Source: Liolophura sinensis (taxonomy: Eukaryota; Mollusca; Polyplacophora; Chitonida; Chitonidae). Taken from it: a stretch of 64,000 bases of DNA. The notes beneath the pieces were generated by a model. The model searched no databases and was not told the DNA's origin. It worked only from the letters and a program-made list of their open reading frames with translations. The first letter of the stretch is position 1. Every line of letters begins with the position of its first letter. Shown piece by piece: positions 33,464 through 45,753 of the stretch. Position numbers and translations under genes: made by a program. The stretch is taken from positions 11,335,504 to 11,399,503 of the forward strand of contig NC_088298.1 of assembly GCF_032854445.1 (NCBI RefSeq). The letters run 5' to 3'.

Positions 33464-35029
33464 ACGTTGATTGGACATGATTCACGGGATCGTGTCGTCT
33501 TCTCAACTTTCGCATGTTTGTGGAAAAAATGTCATATTTGAAAAAAAAAACCTATATGCAATTGCCTTTGAAGTATACCGAATTAACCCTTTACTGTCTT
33601 TTCCTTTATAGGGTCCCTATTTGGGAATAAGATATTTTTTTTATGGTCAGTGGTTTTACTTGAGGGCAATGTGACATGTCATAGCTTTACAACAACAACA
33701 ACAACAACAACAATCTGTCACAGCTTACAATTCGGTCGTTTCAATGGGTCAGTCTGGATTATGTTAATTGGCTCTTTCTACGTCACAGAATGAAGATTTG
33801 CAGTTTGTTTCAGCAGAGGCATAGATAGTTCGAAGGGTGGGGTTTTCTGATTAAACATGTAGTCGTGCAATCGGTTGTTTCTTTCCTTCCAGTAGAACTC
33901 TGTCCGATTCTGTGTTTGGTAATTGCCACAAACATTATTATTAGCATCTTTAACAAAAACAAATAATGAACTTTCACGTAGTTTGAAGTCTCAAAACCGA
34001 GTAGGCCTGTAACCTATAATTAGTTTGTTTCGATTTTGAACCATTGTTTAACATCATGATTAAAAATAGCACAACTCAACCTACTTATGAATCTATCAGA
34101 CGGTTTTCTGGGTAATGATTAGACAATCACTCTCGGGCCGGATCGCGTCGCAGGGATATTAGAAAGTTTTACGTGACCGACGTCTACCAGGATTATACCT
34201 AGTTGACAATGAGGGAAGAGGAATACAAAGGGCCGTAAGTAATATTCCGTAATAGGGAAGTCCGCCTGGTAGCCCTGTTGCTTTTACAAGACACCTGTTG
34301 GCTCAAGGATGAGGTCATTGGATGCAGGGAGTCGGGCTTTTCTACACCCCATACAGATTAAGTTTGAGACCACTGAATTAATCATTGTTTAATCTAGTCA
34401 CAAAGTTTACGGCATGGTCAAGTTTGTTTTTGGTCAGTATATAGCCTTTGCTGTCCTTAGCTATTTGATGATTTTCACGTGATTGGAAATGTTTAAATCC
34501 AAACACCAGTTACTAGTGAACGGGTTACAATGGCGTCCGCGTGATCATGATTGATCAAGTGACATTTCTATGGCGTCGGTAGGTGTCTTCTCAATGATTT
34601 TGTTTTTTGTATTTATCTGTGTACTTTGCTGCTAATAGATTAAAATGTGCAATACTGACGATATCTGCACCAGCCGTAATCATTTCCTTGATCGCGATTC
34701 ATGTTCCTCTCTGTGAAGTAATTAAGAAAATTCCACCGCAAATACCTGTACGATCTGAAGTTTAACTTGCATAAGTCAATTTAAAACCAACGACAGGTGG
34801 ATTACTCCAGCGATGAGGACGGCGACTTCTAAATACCTACCCCATGGCAATATCGCTCCAGAATGTCTTATTTCTTGGAGCATTCAATGTCTGAAAACGA
34901 GGATGTTTGGTTCACCGTGTTCATTTATCGACTGTCCGAGAGGAATATTGATTCACGATGCTTGTTGTACTGATGGGAATTTACTTGTCAACGATGCCCA
35001 TATTTGTTTATTATTCTGTTGGGGACAGG
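33464..35029. other. Unique intronic sequence
   Basis: No exon recognised. There is a short (CAA)n tract at about 33688-33712. Confidence 0.5.
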
Positions 35030-35395
35030 AATTACCGATCCACGATGTTTATTAGTGTATTGGAAACAAGGATTACCGGTCCACGATTTTTATTACTCTG
35101 TTTGAGATTACGGATCCACGATGTTTATTACTCTGTTTGAGAATACGGCTTACTGATCCACGATGTTTATTAGTCTGTTTGAGAATACGGCTTACTGATC
35201 CACGATGTTTATTACTCTGTTTGAGAATGCGGCTTACAGATCCACGATGTTTATTACTCTGTTTGAGAATACGGCTTACTGATCCACGATGTTTATTACT
35301 CTGTTTGAGAATACGGCTTACAGATCCACGATGTTTATTACTCTGTTTGAGAATACGGCTTACTGATCCACGATGTTTATTATGTTGTGAACAGG
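35030..35395. repeat. Minisatellite, 42-bp unit
   Basis: About seven clear copies of a unit including GAGAATACGGCTTACTGATC and CACGATGTTTATTACTCTG, with worn copies towards 34950. Since 42 is a multiple of 3, one plus frame reads a 14-residue repeat (RLTDPRCLLLCLRI) for 90 codons. There is no splice or promoter context to support a gene. 35400-35640 has a weaker repeat around AACGTGTTTATTTAATGG. Confidence 0.93.
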
Positions 35396-36031
35396 AATTA
35401 CTGATTTAGGATGTTAATGTTTGCCAAAATGGAATCCTTGATCTAACGTGTGTATTTAATGGTTGTCGAAAGGAAAATCATTGGTCTAACGTGTTTATTT
35501 AATGGTTGTCAAAATGAAATTTTTGATCCAACGTGTCCATTTAATGGTTTTCAGACTGAAATCATTTGCCCAGGTTATTTATGTCAAGGGTGGCAATTTG
35601 GAATTATTGACCCGTGATGTCCATTTAATAGCTCATAATTGGCATTATTGTTATCCAACTGACCAGTAACTGCTCAGCTGAGAATTCTTTCAGACGTATT
35701 CCACTGCCTTCTAGCGTGTAATATTAGTAATATTATAACTTTACTCCTTTTTTTTCTGTTACACAAAGGTGTATAACATGGTAGAGTTAAAGTGAAACAT
35801 TTCTTGTTTCAAGCATGGATTCATTAATGGAATGTTTTGTTACATGTCAGTGAAATTTTGCCTTTTTGAAAAAATCTGCAGAGTAGTTTCACTTTCCACC
35901 TAGACGAAATAGATACGCTGTCTTCTTGTGATATCACACTAACTGACCTATATCTGGCCGGTATCCTTGTAAGTGTGTACACATACACCTTAACCAGACC
36001 ATTGCCTGTCATTGCGACATAGAACAGAAAG

Positions 36032-37097
36032 GAGAGAGGTAGCTCCCAGCCACTTCTGCGCTAGTCGTTTACCTGGATTTTCTACCAGTTTTGAAAGAAG
36101 AGTGATCAAGATTGGCCATGGGAGAGGGCGTGTAAGTAAAAAGCCGACAAGTTGTGTATGAGAGAGAACACATTTAATGTGGCTGTAGGAGTTGTCAATA
36201 TGGGTAGCGCTCACATACAGATAGAATTTTTTGTTCCATAGTTTTGACGGATAGACAAACACGATACACTTTCGAGGCACGTCGATTATGTGTCTGATCT
36301 ACACGTTACCCTGGTATGGCCCCAATGCTGTTACTGTGACGTAAAAACTAGCCGTATAATCGGTCATTCAAATTTGAACTGATTTGTGTGACTAGTCAGC
36401 TTTGTGATCAACGATAAAAATGCTTGTCCAAATGGCACGTGTATGGATATAATTAAAGACGTGGAGTATTTTCATGGGTTCCGTGCGCTAATCAGTAAAC
36501 CAGTCAGTTAGTCAATCATACTCTCGGTGAGTAAGGTATCCATCCAGTCGGCAAAGCAGATCAGAGAGAGGTAGCTCCCAGCCACTTCTGCGCTAGTCGT
36601 TTACCTGGATTTTCTACCAGTTTTGAAAGAAGAGTGATCAAGATTGGCCATGGGAGAGGGCGTGTAAGTAAATAGCCGACAAGTTGTGTATGAGAGAGAA
36701 CACATTTAATGTGGCTGTAGGAGTTGTCAATATGGGTAGCGCTCACATACAGATAGAATTTTTTGTTCCATAGTTTTGACGGATAGACAAACACGATACA
36801 CTTTCGAGGCACGTCGATTATGTATCTGATCTACACGTTACCCTGGTATGGCCCCAATGCTGTTACTGTGACGTAAAAACTAGCCGTATAATCGGTAATT
36901 CAAATTTGAACTGATTTGTGTGACTAGTCAGCTTTGTGATCAACGATAAAAATGCCTGTCCAAATGGCACGTGTATGGATATAATTAAAGACGTGGAGTA
37001 TTTTCATGGGTTCCGTGCGCTAATCAGTAAACCAGTCAGTTAGTCAATCATACTCTCGGTGAGTAAGGTATCCATCCAGTCGGCAAAGCAGATCAGA
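36032..37097. repeat. 532-bp tandem duplication, nearly identical copies
   Basis: Copy 1 is 36032-36563 and copy 2 starts at 36564, directly adjacent. I see four substitutions: AAAAGCC/AATAGCC, TGTGTCTG/TGTATCTG, GGTCATTC/GGTAATTC and TGCTTGTCC/TGCCTGTCC. Both copies carry the same minus-strand open frame of 80-plus codons (begins MPRKCIVFVYPSK). It has no recognised family and no splice context. Confidence 0.97.
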
Positions 37098-37264
37098 CAG
37101 GAATCCGCTCAATCAGGCAACCAGTACACCAGTCATTTAGTCAGTTAAACAATCTACCAAATAGCCAATAATCCATGTATATTAGTCAGTCTGCTACTCA
37201 ATCAATCAATCAGTCTGTCAGTTAGCCTTTGGAGCATAATTCAAATCAGTTAGTGAGTTAGACA

Positions 37265-37645
37265 GCTAAACAATCAATCCGTCGAGCAGCTACATGGCAG
37301 TTGTCTAGACAAACAATCAATCCATCGAGCAGTTACTTGGCATTCGTCTAGACGGACAGTCAATCCGTCGAACAGTTACATTGCAGTCGTCTAGACAAAC
37401 AATCAATCCGTTGAGCAGTTAATGGCAGTCGTCTATACAAACAATCAGTCAGTCGAGCAGTTACTTGGCAGTCATCTAGACAAAAAATCGATATGTCGAG
37501 CAGCTACATGGCAGTCGTCTAGACAAACAATCAATCAGTCGAGCAGTTACATGGCAGTTGTTTAAAAAAACAATCTATCGGTCGATCAGTTACATGGCAG
37601 TTGTCTAGACAAACAATATATCGGTCGAGCAGTTACATGGGCAGT
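37265..37645. repeat. Minisatellite, 43-bp unit
   Basis: About nine copies of a unit with CTAGACAAACAATCAATCCG and TCGAGCAGTTACATGGCAGT. Variants at several positions are shared by neighbouring copies. A looser CAGT/CAATC-rich zone (37100-37260) precedes it. Confidence 0.95.
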
Positions 37646-39126
37646 TAAGGGGGTAGGAATGCAGTCAGACCGCAGCTATTCTATCATAGTTAGTTGTCCA
37701 GCTATTCTACAACTCCGATATTTAGCCCAAAAAACAGTCACTCTTCTTTTAAACCCAATACTCTACCCAAATGCACCGTCAGTCGGTTCACAGTTGCCTC
37801 GTGAATTTACAAGAAGTTGCATGTAATGTCAGACCCGGATATGTGCGAACTAAATGACATTGCTTAACTCTAGCCGGAGGTGAGAAAGGTCCATACAGGC
37901 TTCTGCAATGGGGTTCTCGCGCCTTATACAAAGGGAAGTTAATCATTTAGCTCATAATGCAGCAGTGCCCTCTATGATTAAACATACCAGTAAATTTGCT
38001 TGCATGTATGCATTGCTTTTTAAAGGGGGTGGGGGTAGAGGGTGCAACTGTTGATCAAAGCCTATCCTGACGTTTTCCTTCTATCATGCAGTTAAAAAAA
38101 GAATTTGTTTAGAACTGGAAGCCATATTTCCGATTTCCAAGCCAGAGTATTTGTTAATGACATTCGCTCGAGCATTTGCAGTGGGTGGGCAAAATTAAGT
38201 GACATAACGGTATGGTCCTTAAGGATTATAGGATTAACTCGTCAGGATTACACGACAATCAAGCCGCCATTGTGCCGGTCGATTGTATTATACCCAACAC
38301 GCTATAAACCCAGCTGTTTATCGACATGTATAAACCACTGAGAGCTTGAACTGTGTAGTCCAATATAGGTGAAGCCACGCAGCCTGGGTATAGTGTTAAA
38401 ATCCAGTCTCGGGTCTTACCTTTCAAAACAAGCCTGATTTGGTCATTCTGAGGCACATAATAATACCCGTGGCTGTTCAGTAAGGGTGACCATTGTAGTG
38501 GTTGTCCAGTTGGAACAAGTTTAGATGCCCACTCTGGACGTCTTGTTCCTCAGACTGGACTTACATTGTGACATAGGCCCTCTAAAGAGGCGAGGTCATT
38601 ACAACAGACATGGGCCTTGATGTGTATGTATTTACTTTTAATTATATTATCTTTTTTTCTAAAGTATGAAACGCCATTTACATTTAGCGTTGGAGGGCAG
38701 AAACATTGAAATCTGCTACGTATTTTCTTTGACGTCAGACATCTTAGCCAATAAGACCAGCTGTCTCTCCCTCTTGAAAATATGAATCAGGAGTAAAACA
38801 TGACAGTTTCACACTGGGTTTTTAATGGGGTGAAATCAGTTTAGCTGAATTCTCTGGGTTGACAGAAGGTGAAAAGCTCTGATTTCAAGGTGCATGTTGG
38901 TTTGGGTTGATTCTGTTGGTATCAGTTTTGTTTTGTTTACGCGGAGGATGTCTATACTTGCCAACGTTATGTTTTAGAGGTAACCAGCTTGATTGCCATA
39001 TACAATTCTGATTTTTTTATTTTATTTCATCCGAAACAGTAACGCGTGAAAATTCTAATGTTGGCAGGCTTCTGATGTGGGGAGACCGAGTGTGCAATAC
39101 ACTAAAAAATTAATGGGTAGATTCTA
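37646..39126. other. Unique intronic sequence
   Basis: No exon, SINE or array recognised. Confidence 0.5.
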
Positions 39127-39310
39127 ACAGTCTGTTGTCTGAGTGATGCTAAAATAAGTTTTCTGTTATTACAACAGATTGTTCTGTTAAATATAACATT
39201 CATATTATATTGTCAACACAAAGATTCTGTTAGACTAGCAGGTTATTATGTTGAATATGACAGAAAATTGTGTTATAATAACAGACTACATTCTAGCATC
39301 ATTTTCTGTT
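39127..39310. mobile_element. Small fold-back repeat
   Basis: Left arm AACAGTCTGTTG, TGATGCTAAAATAAG, TTCTGTTATTACAACAGA; right arm in reverse complement AACAGAAAATGATGCTAGAA, AGTCTGTTATTATAACA, TTTTCTGTCATATTCAACA. Arms of about 80 bp are moderately diverged. It is possibly an old MITE. Confidence 0.4.
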
Positions 39311-41434
39311 GACGAACGTTTATAGATGGCGACCTGTTTTAAATTTATACCAAAATTCATTTTAGGTGTTTGTATTTCGACACAGAGAGACAGCCATAAC
39401 GAGACAAAGACATTATGTTTATTTTTTTTTCTGACCTGACATGGTTTGTTTGACGAATCCATCGACTGTGGCGTTTCCAACATCACAGAAAACCGCAGGC
39501 ATCTCGTTCTGAATAATGCCGGCCTACTTGTGTCACTCGTCGCTTAGCTTCTCGTTTACACGGGGATTTGTGCCCTTTGTTGCTTTTGGAAGTGGGTTTT
39601 GCTGTCAGTGGGAGTAAATCTGGCTGTTACTGAGCAGTTCTTGCTGCCAGTTTGTGAGTTTGGGTATTGCAGGGCGCAATTTGTTGTCATTGAGTGAGTT
39701 TACCACCACTGTTGAGTGGACTATGCCGTTCGGTGCATTTTTGCTGTTGTTGTTCCTACTGAGCGGATATTGCTGTTTTCGAGTGGGTTTTACTGTTAGT
39801 GTGGAAGTTTTTCTGCTATCTGGAGGGTCAATTTAGCTATAATGTTTTTTGCCCATGTTCACTTTTACTGTCAATGCGTGGGTTTGATAGTTACAGAGGG
39901 TTTTGCTGTTTTGCTGTTGCTGTGGATTTTTGTCTTTCTCGAGAAGGCTTTGTTGTCATTGGTGGGTTTAGTGGAGTTTGCTATTGCTTATAGTGGACTG
40001 TCAATGACAGGATTTAACTCTTTGATACGACAAGCAAGAGGCATGTTACAGCGGTAGTGGCATACCAATCGAAAGGGGTTGTCTCCTCTTTGTTAAGAGT
40101 GCGATATTACATGACCCCCACAAGCCCTCGGCACCTACACTGTCAGTCCCATCCGTTCTCAGGGCCCAGCTGTTCTGAAGGACTTCGGTATTTAAGCTCT
40201 GTATTAACTTTGGTCTGGACTATATCGGTAATTCTTTTATATAACGTCAAGGCTACTATTTAGATTTAAACCTGACTTATCGATAAACCATTGAACAAAC
40301 AGGCCCAGTGAGAAGGGTACGTTCTCGCTATGATGTTAAATTATATACCAAGCCTGGGACAATTTGAAATAAACTAGGTCATAGAGTAATGCAGTACTCT
40401 GATATAATACCTGGATGGGTAAACAGACGTCCACGGATAACGTATACACGAGCACAGCTGTACATTTCAGTTTCGAATATTTGTAGAAGTGCTTAACTGA
40501 CTGAGTAAGCGAGTTAGGTCAATCAATTAATCAGGTATCAATCAAATGAGTGATTGTAATGGAGGGCTGAAATAAAATCATGACAGTAATGAGCTAAATC
40601 AACGAATCAGTCACTAAATAGTTATACGAATTAATCAGTCATGCAGTTAAGAAAAAAAGTCATTCTATCACATAGCCATGCAGTAACTCAAGGACGCGGC
40701 CAGGCAATCATTTGCACCGCGCATTCACCATCTATACATTGCAAACCAGATTTTCTCCCAGCCGTTGAAATGCATCTATCAAATTAGTGTTAATATCTGC
40801 GTTACACGGCTAATTAACTGTTAAGACTGAAGCTCTCGTTGTCAAAAGGTTGCTTAATACAACACTTCTACCAAGTGCTAATTTTGAGCGAGCCTAAAGC
40901 TAGGAAAGTTTGCACAATGATTGCAATCATGCCTGTTTCAGGCGTATACTAAGATAATCCGCATAACGTACTCATTGCGTTTAAATACGGATGTACGGCA
41001 TTTTGATTCCGACGCCTATAGCTAAATAGATGACACTCTTGATAATGACTGTACAGCTAACTCTGTGCCAGTGATGTGTTGATGGCAATTAGCTGACGCA
41101 ATGTAAATATCTAAAATACACACCCTTATATATACCTATATATATACAACCAGTGCTCAGTCTTATGGCAATATTTATATCATGTGAAGTGATTATAATT
41201 GACGACTTCCAAATTAAGATGCAAAGAATAGTAAGTTTAGGCTGTTAATTGACCAAATCGATTTGACTATAGGCGGTTTGCAATGATAGCCATCTTTGAC
41301 GTAAGATTGTGTATTGCCCAATGGGTGTCTATTGTTGGAGTGGTCACAAGCTGGAAAGAGGCCATACAGTGAGCAATATACGCAAGCTTACCTCAAAGAT
41401 TGTAAACCATCTTATAGTTTTAATTTATTACCAA
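39311..41434. other. Unique intronic sequence
   Basis: A TG-rich zone at 39560-40020 (repeats of TTTTGCTGTT) keeps several plus frames open but shows no protein motif. 40500-40680 is rich in AATCA/CAGT words, like 37100-37260. Confidence 0.45.
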
Positions 41435-41709
41435 ATTAATTTATTTATTTATTTGATTGGTGTTTTACGCCGTACTCAAGAATATTTCACTTATACGACG
41501 GCGACCAGCATTAAGGTGGGTGGAAACCGGGCAGAGCCCGGGGGAAACCCACGACCATCCGCAAGTTGCTGAAAGACCTTCCCACGTACGGCCGGAGAGG
41601 AAGCCAGTATGAGCTGGACTTGAACTCACAGCGGCCGCATTGGTGAGAGACTCCTGGGTCATTACGCTGCGCTAGCGCGCTAACCAACTGAGCCACGGAC
41701 GCCCCTGAG
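41435..41709 (-). mobile_element. Family A SINE, full length, with target duplication
   Basis: A complete minus-strand copy: AAAT tail, terminal module, V-like core (GTGGGTGGAAACCGGGCAGA), TGGACTTGAACTCACAGCGG (B-box complement) and a head ending CTGAGCCACGGACGCCCC. TTTATTACCAA (41424-41434) and TTTATTAGCAA (41710-41720) form an 11 bp duplication with one mismatch. This is the best reference copy for the family in this window. Confidence 0.95.
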
Positions 41710-41720
41710 TTTATTAGCAA

Positions 41721-44700
41721 TGCCCTTTATAATCTCCGAGCTCTAGACACACGTTTTCCAACTTGGAGTACATAATAGTTCATAGTTTACAAGGTATATA
41801 TGTATATAATCTGCGAAGGACATGTTCTTCCCGGAATACCAGCTGGGAGGACGGCTCTTAATATTATGAAGAAATGATATGAAAAATGATATGAAAAGGA
41901 CAAAGTTTTACACACAGTCACTGATTTATACAGCTGGTAAAGTAAGACCAAATCTAAACAAGTGAAGTTACATTTACAATGCACGACATATGAATATTGG
42001 AACTTTTATCACGATTTTTGTGTCTATTTGAACTTAATTTCTTAATCCAGCCAACAAAGATCATTTTTAGGTTTTCTTTGGAAATATCTTGGCATACGAC
42101 TTTGCAGTGTTTGAATGTTCAGAAAAGAGAGTCAAAAAGGCTATGTACGCAATTTATCGCCATAATATGTCATTTCAAGTTTTCATCTTTGAATTGTTGT
42201 CATTGTGGTCCGTTTGTGCTTGCGTAGCTGTCTTCCTCCGTAATGTCAACTGGTTTATAACAGTTTATCCCCTTATCTCTGGGAACCTCGCCAGTGACCT
42301 CACGAGGGTCACCGACAAAGAGAAGGACATTTAGACCAACTTAGCAATCTGGGCATAACCTTTGCACCCTTTTATAACCCTTGGTAAATAACAACCGCTA
42401 CCCAGATGAAATGACACAGGCATTACGCTACGTAGAGTGGATTTATGTCAAATATAGCACAACTTGCCTAGACTAGTAAACGTGCATGTTTGAACAATCA
42501 GAAAGATAATGTGGGTGTTATCTTGACTGTTGACTGTCACAGCACAATGTGTATGGTATTATGTCAAGGTCATGTCATGTTAAAATAGTGACCACTGTGA
42601 ATCAACACGGAGATAGCGACTCTGGGAAATACATCAGCCATATTCTCGCCAAGGGCAATAACTCGGGTTTTAGAAACTCAGCTGGTGCAAAGGTACCCGG
42701 AAGAAAAATTTTCAGCTGATGACATATCTATCCAATGGCAACAGATTATTAAACTGTCAAATCATGACACAAAACGTCTGCTATTAGTGTAGTAGGTTAA
42801 AATTGGCTGGATGTGCTAAAATACAACTACCACCAGTAATCGGCGCTTGTGTTGAGCTCCCCTTGCTAAATTAGAAAAGAATCTTAACTGAGGTGAACTC
42901 TGACCGTATGTGACCATTCGCCAACGATTACACACGATCGTCGCTTCTCTGTTTTTTTTTTACGTTGGATACGTATATGTGTTGGGACATGCCCTCTGTT
43001 AGTGGAATTTAATAATGCATGTTTGTATGCAGATTCGTACGGGTAGGCCGTATGGCCATGCTCAACAGTATGCACTGATGCATATGTATATTATCTTGGG
43101 TCAAATGATATTGCGCCAGCGGATGTGTAAAAGTTCACGCTCCTTACTTCTGGCACCAAGTTTGTGCGTTTTAACGCAGTGCACATCTCAGAAGACCACG
43201 TCTATATTCTATTTATCCACGCACTCGGCTTATTTCAGCTTAATCTAACTTAAAAATGCACAAACCGTGATATTTTACGTATAAAAGCACAAAGAGAATC
43301 GTTTTAAGCTAATGCTGAATGACGAGCATTTACATGCCATATAGGACATGCATACGGCTGACGACTTATCGCTCGTTACATATAAAGGCCTTTATATTGT
43401 TGATACATGTACTAAATCTGAATACTGTCAAATGCACAAGGAAAGTGTCGTACAATATATGAAAGGCTGTTCAGTACAAACATATGCAGTAGATCCTTTT
43501 GAGGGAAGAAAGCACAATTATACATTTAAAATTGTAATACTTTTCCCTCAGAAAACGAAGTAATAAAACACGAAGATGTCAAGGACTAAAACCAATATGA
43601 CGCGTTGTACAGACGCGTCGTGTTTATTTTCTACACGCTGTTCATTCGCGTTTGTGAAACACGTGATCTGAATGCACCTAGTGCCCTAAAATGCAATCGA
43701 TACATCTGTGTTAAATACAATCGACCGATCAATTATGAACCGGTCAGTGAATCAGTTTTTGGTACATTGCCAGTTGCGCTAGTTTGAAATGTTAATTATT
43801 ATTTTTTGAAGCTCTTATCATTGGAGCATTTTTCTTCAGCTTGACGCACAAACACGCAGGTGGTTCATTTTAAACTCGTGAAAACTTTTCCACAGTAAAT
43901 TACCCTGGTCCAATGAAGATTGAATGAAGCTCCCATCTGACACTCTCAACAAAAATTACAATACCAACTTGCTCAAGAGATCGAACGAAATTGACATCAG
44001 TCTGACACACTCAACAAAAAAGACAATACGTGTCTACTAGGTTTATTAAAATGGCCCGCCGGTCTCCCATACTGTAAATATGGGTACATCTGAACCACGC
44101 TAAGCATACACACATCGCCCTACATACGCATATCTGGGTATCGTGTAGAGCATGTCTATGTAAAACATACATATACGTAGATGTAAGTAATTGTATACAA
44201 TGCTAACAAATCTGACACAGCCAGGGTGGATTTCACCTCCGGCAAACATTGACTTTTATGAACGCTTTACCTACATAGGTAGACCTGCATGTAACGACAT
44301 GACCTGTTTCACGCGCGTCTCAGGTTGTCAGTCAGACAATCTGTAGATTTGTGCTTTTCTGCATAGTCAGAATTCATAAATGGATGAAAAGTACAAACGT
44401 GCCCTAGCGAATAAAGCAGGTATACACACAGTATGAAACCTGTTGTACGTATTATATGAGAATCCGCATTTGTGTTTATGTACATACATGTATGCGCATT
44501 TCAGCTGGGGCCGTGCAGGTGTCCGCGTTAAGGGCAGGCTTGCATGTACGCCTTCATGGTCGCCATTTTTGTTACATGTTTAAGGAGCACGTAAAAGTAT
44601 ATTAAGCCCCATACTATGCAAATGTAATTGATACAGGAAGCCGAACAAAGAGCTTAGCCATATGTACGCTGGGGAATAAGCAATATAAAGTAAATGTGTC

Positions 44701-45209
44701 AACTTGAATGAAAATAATTAAGATACGTATGACTCATTAACAAATGTATATGTATAGATATGTCCTTTATTTTAACTCAGCATGAATCTATTATTGTTAT
44801 CCGTCTAAGACAATGAAGAATTTGATGGCTAACCGCAACAAATCTGACCATAAATAGGTATACATGGGGCGGCGAAAATGCCGAATAATAACGAAATTAA
44901 ACTCGCCTAATAGCAAAAAGAAAGGGAAAAGACAATTCTACATCAAATATCATTAAGACATGCAGCATAGAAAAAAAAAACAGAGCAGGGACGACAGTGA
45001 GTTATTGGCAAGGACATTAAAGATTTGGCGTCCTGGTGAAGAACGGTATTAATCTAATTAGCAAACTAAGCTGTCAAGTGTCCAGCCAATCGCCTACATA
45101 AATATTATACACGTGCAGTCATTACAAGCTGCTAGAATTAATATTCAAGGAATCACCCTGCAAAAAATCGTAATTAACTTGTGTGCATGATCATTGTGCA
45201 ATAAACCAA
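41721..45209. other. Unique intronic sequence
   Basis: No SINE is recognised over about 3.5 kb. One 71-codon open frame (43348-43563) has a protein-like composition but no splice context. 43920-44025 contains a weak direct repeat (CTGACACTCTCAACAAAAA and CTGACACACTCAACAAAAAA). Confidence 0.45.
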
Positions 45210-45570
45210 ACAGGAAAGGAAAATAACGTGTAGACTAAGTTATCTTAGCCTTTGTTATGGTTTAACAGAAAAGAGAAATGACGTGTAGAGTGAGTTATCT
45301 TAGCCTTTGTTATGATTCAACAGGAAACAGAAATAACGTGTACAGTGAGTTATCTTAGCCTTTGTTATGGTTTAACAGGAAAGAGAAATAACGTGTACAG
45401 TGGGTTATCTTAGCCTTTGTTATGGTTTAATAGGAAAGAGAAATAACGTGTACAGTGAGTTATCTTAGCCTTTGTTATGGTTTAACAGGAAAGAGAAATA
45501 ACGTGTACAGTGAGTTATCTTAGCCTTTGTTTATAGTTTAACAGGAAAGAGAAATAACGTGTAGAGTAAC
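45210..45570. repeat. Minisatellite, 55-bp unit, just upstream of the innexin exon
   Basis: Six to seven copies of a unit with AAAGAGAAATAACGTGTACA and GTGAGTTATCTTAGCCTTTG, with very few differences. It ends about 180 bp before the splice acceptor at 45753. Confidence 0.97.
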
Positions 45571-45753
45571 AGGGAGAGAGAATATGGCTTGGTTTTCTGT
45601 GATCTAAGTCATCTCTGAGTTTTTAAGTTATAAATAAATTCATTTCCACAACTTATCTACACGCTGATTTGAAAGTATGTTTTGGTTAACATGGGGTATG
45701 GGTATGGCATCCAAATGTACGTCAGTTAATCTTCTGTTTTCTTATGATTGCAG

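Larger units (their letters stand above)
27321..45753 (+). other. Innexin intron 1 (18.4 kb, inferred)
   Basis: Bounded by GTAAGTATAC at the donor and CTTATGATTGCAG at the acceptor. It contains SINEs of families A, B and C, two fold-back elements, a dispersed repeat E copy, a 532 bp tandem duplication and at least six minisatellite arrays. No other coding exon is recognised inside it, on either strand. Confidence 0.55.

Noticed and set aside
35137-35409. 90-codon frame with a 14-residue repeat
   Set aside because: Translation of the 42 bp minisatellite inside the inferred intron.
36561-36812. Duplicated minus-strand gene suggested by two matching 83-96 codon frames
   Set aside because: Both frames are simply contained in the 532 bp duplicated DNA. 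Their agreement reflects recent duplication and not coding constraint.
43348-43563. 71-codon plus frame with protein-like composition
   Set aside because: No splice context or recognisable family, and it lies inside the inferred innexin intron.
45677-45753. In-frame ATG extending the innexin exon to 428 codons
   Set aside because: The stretch contains the splice acceptor CTTATGATTGCAG and lacks an innexin-like N-terminus. A phase-matched start exon exists at 27313.
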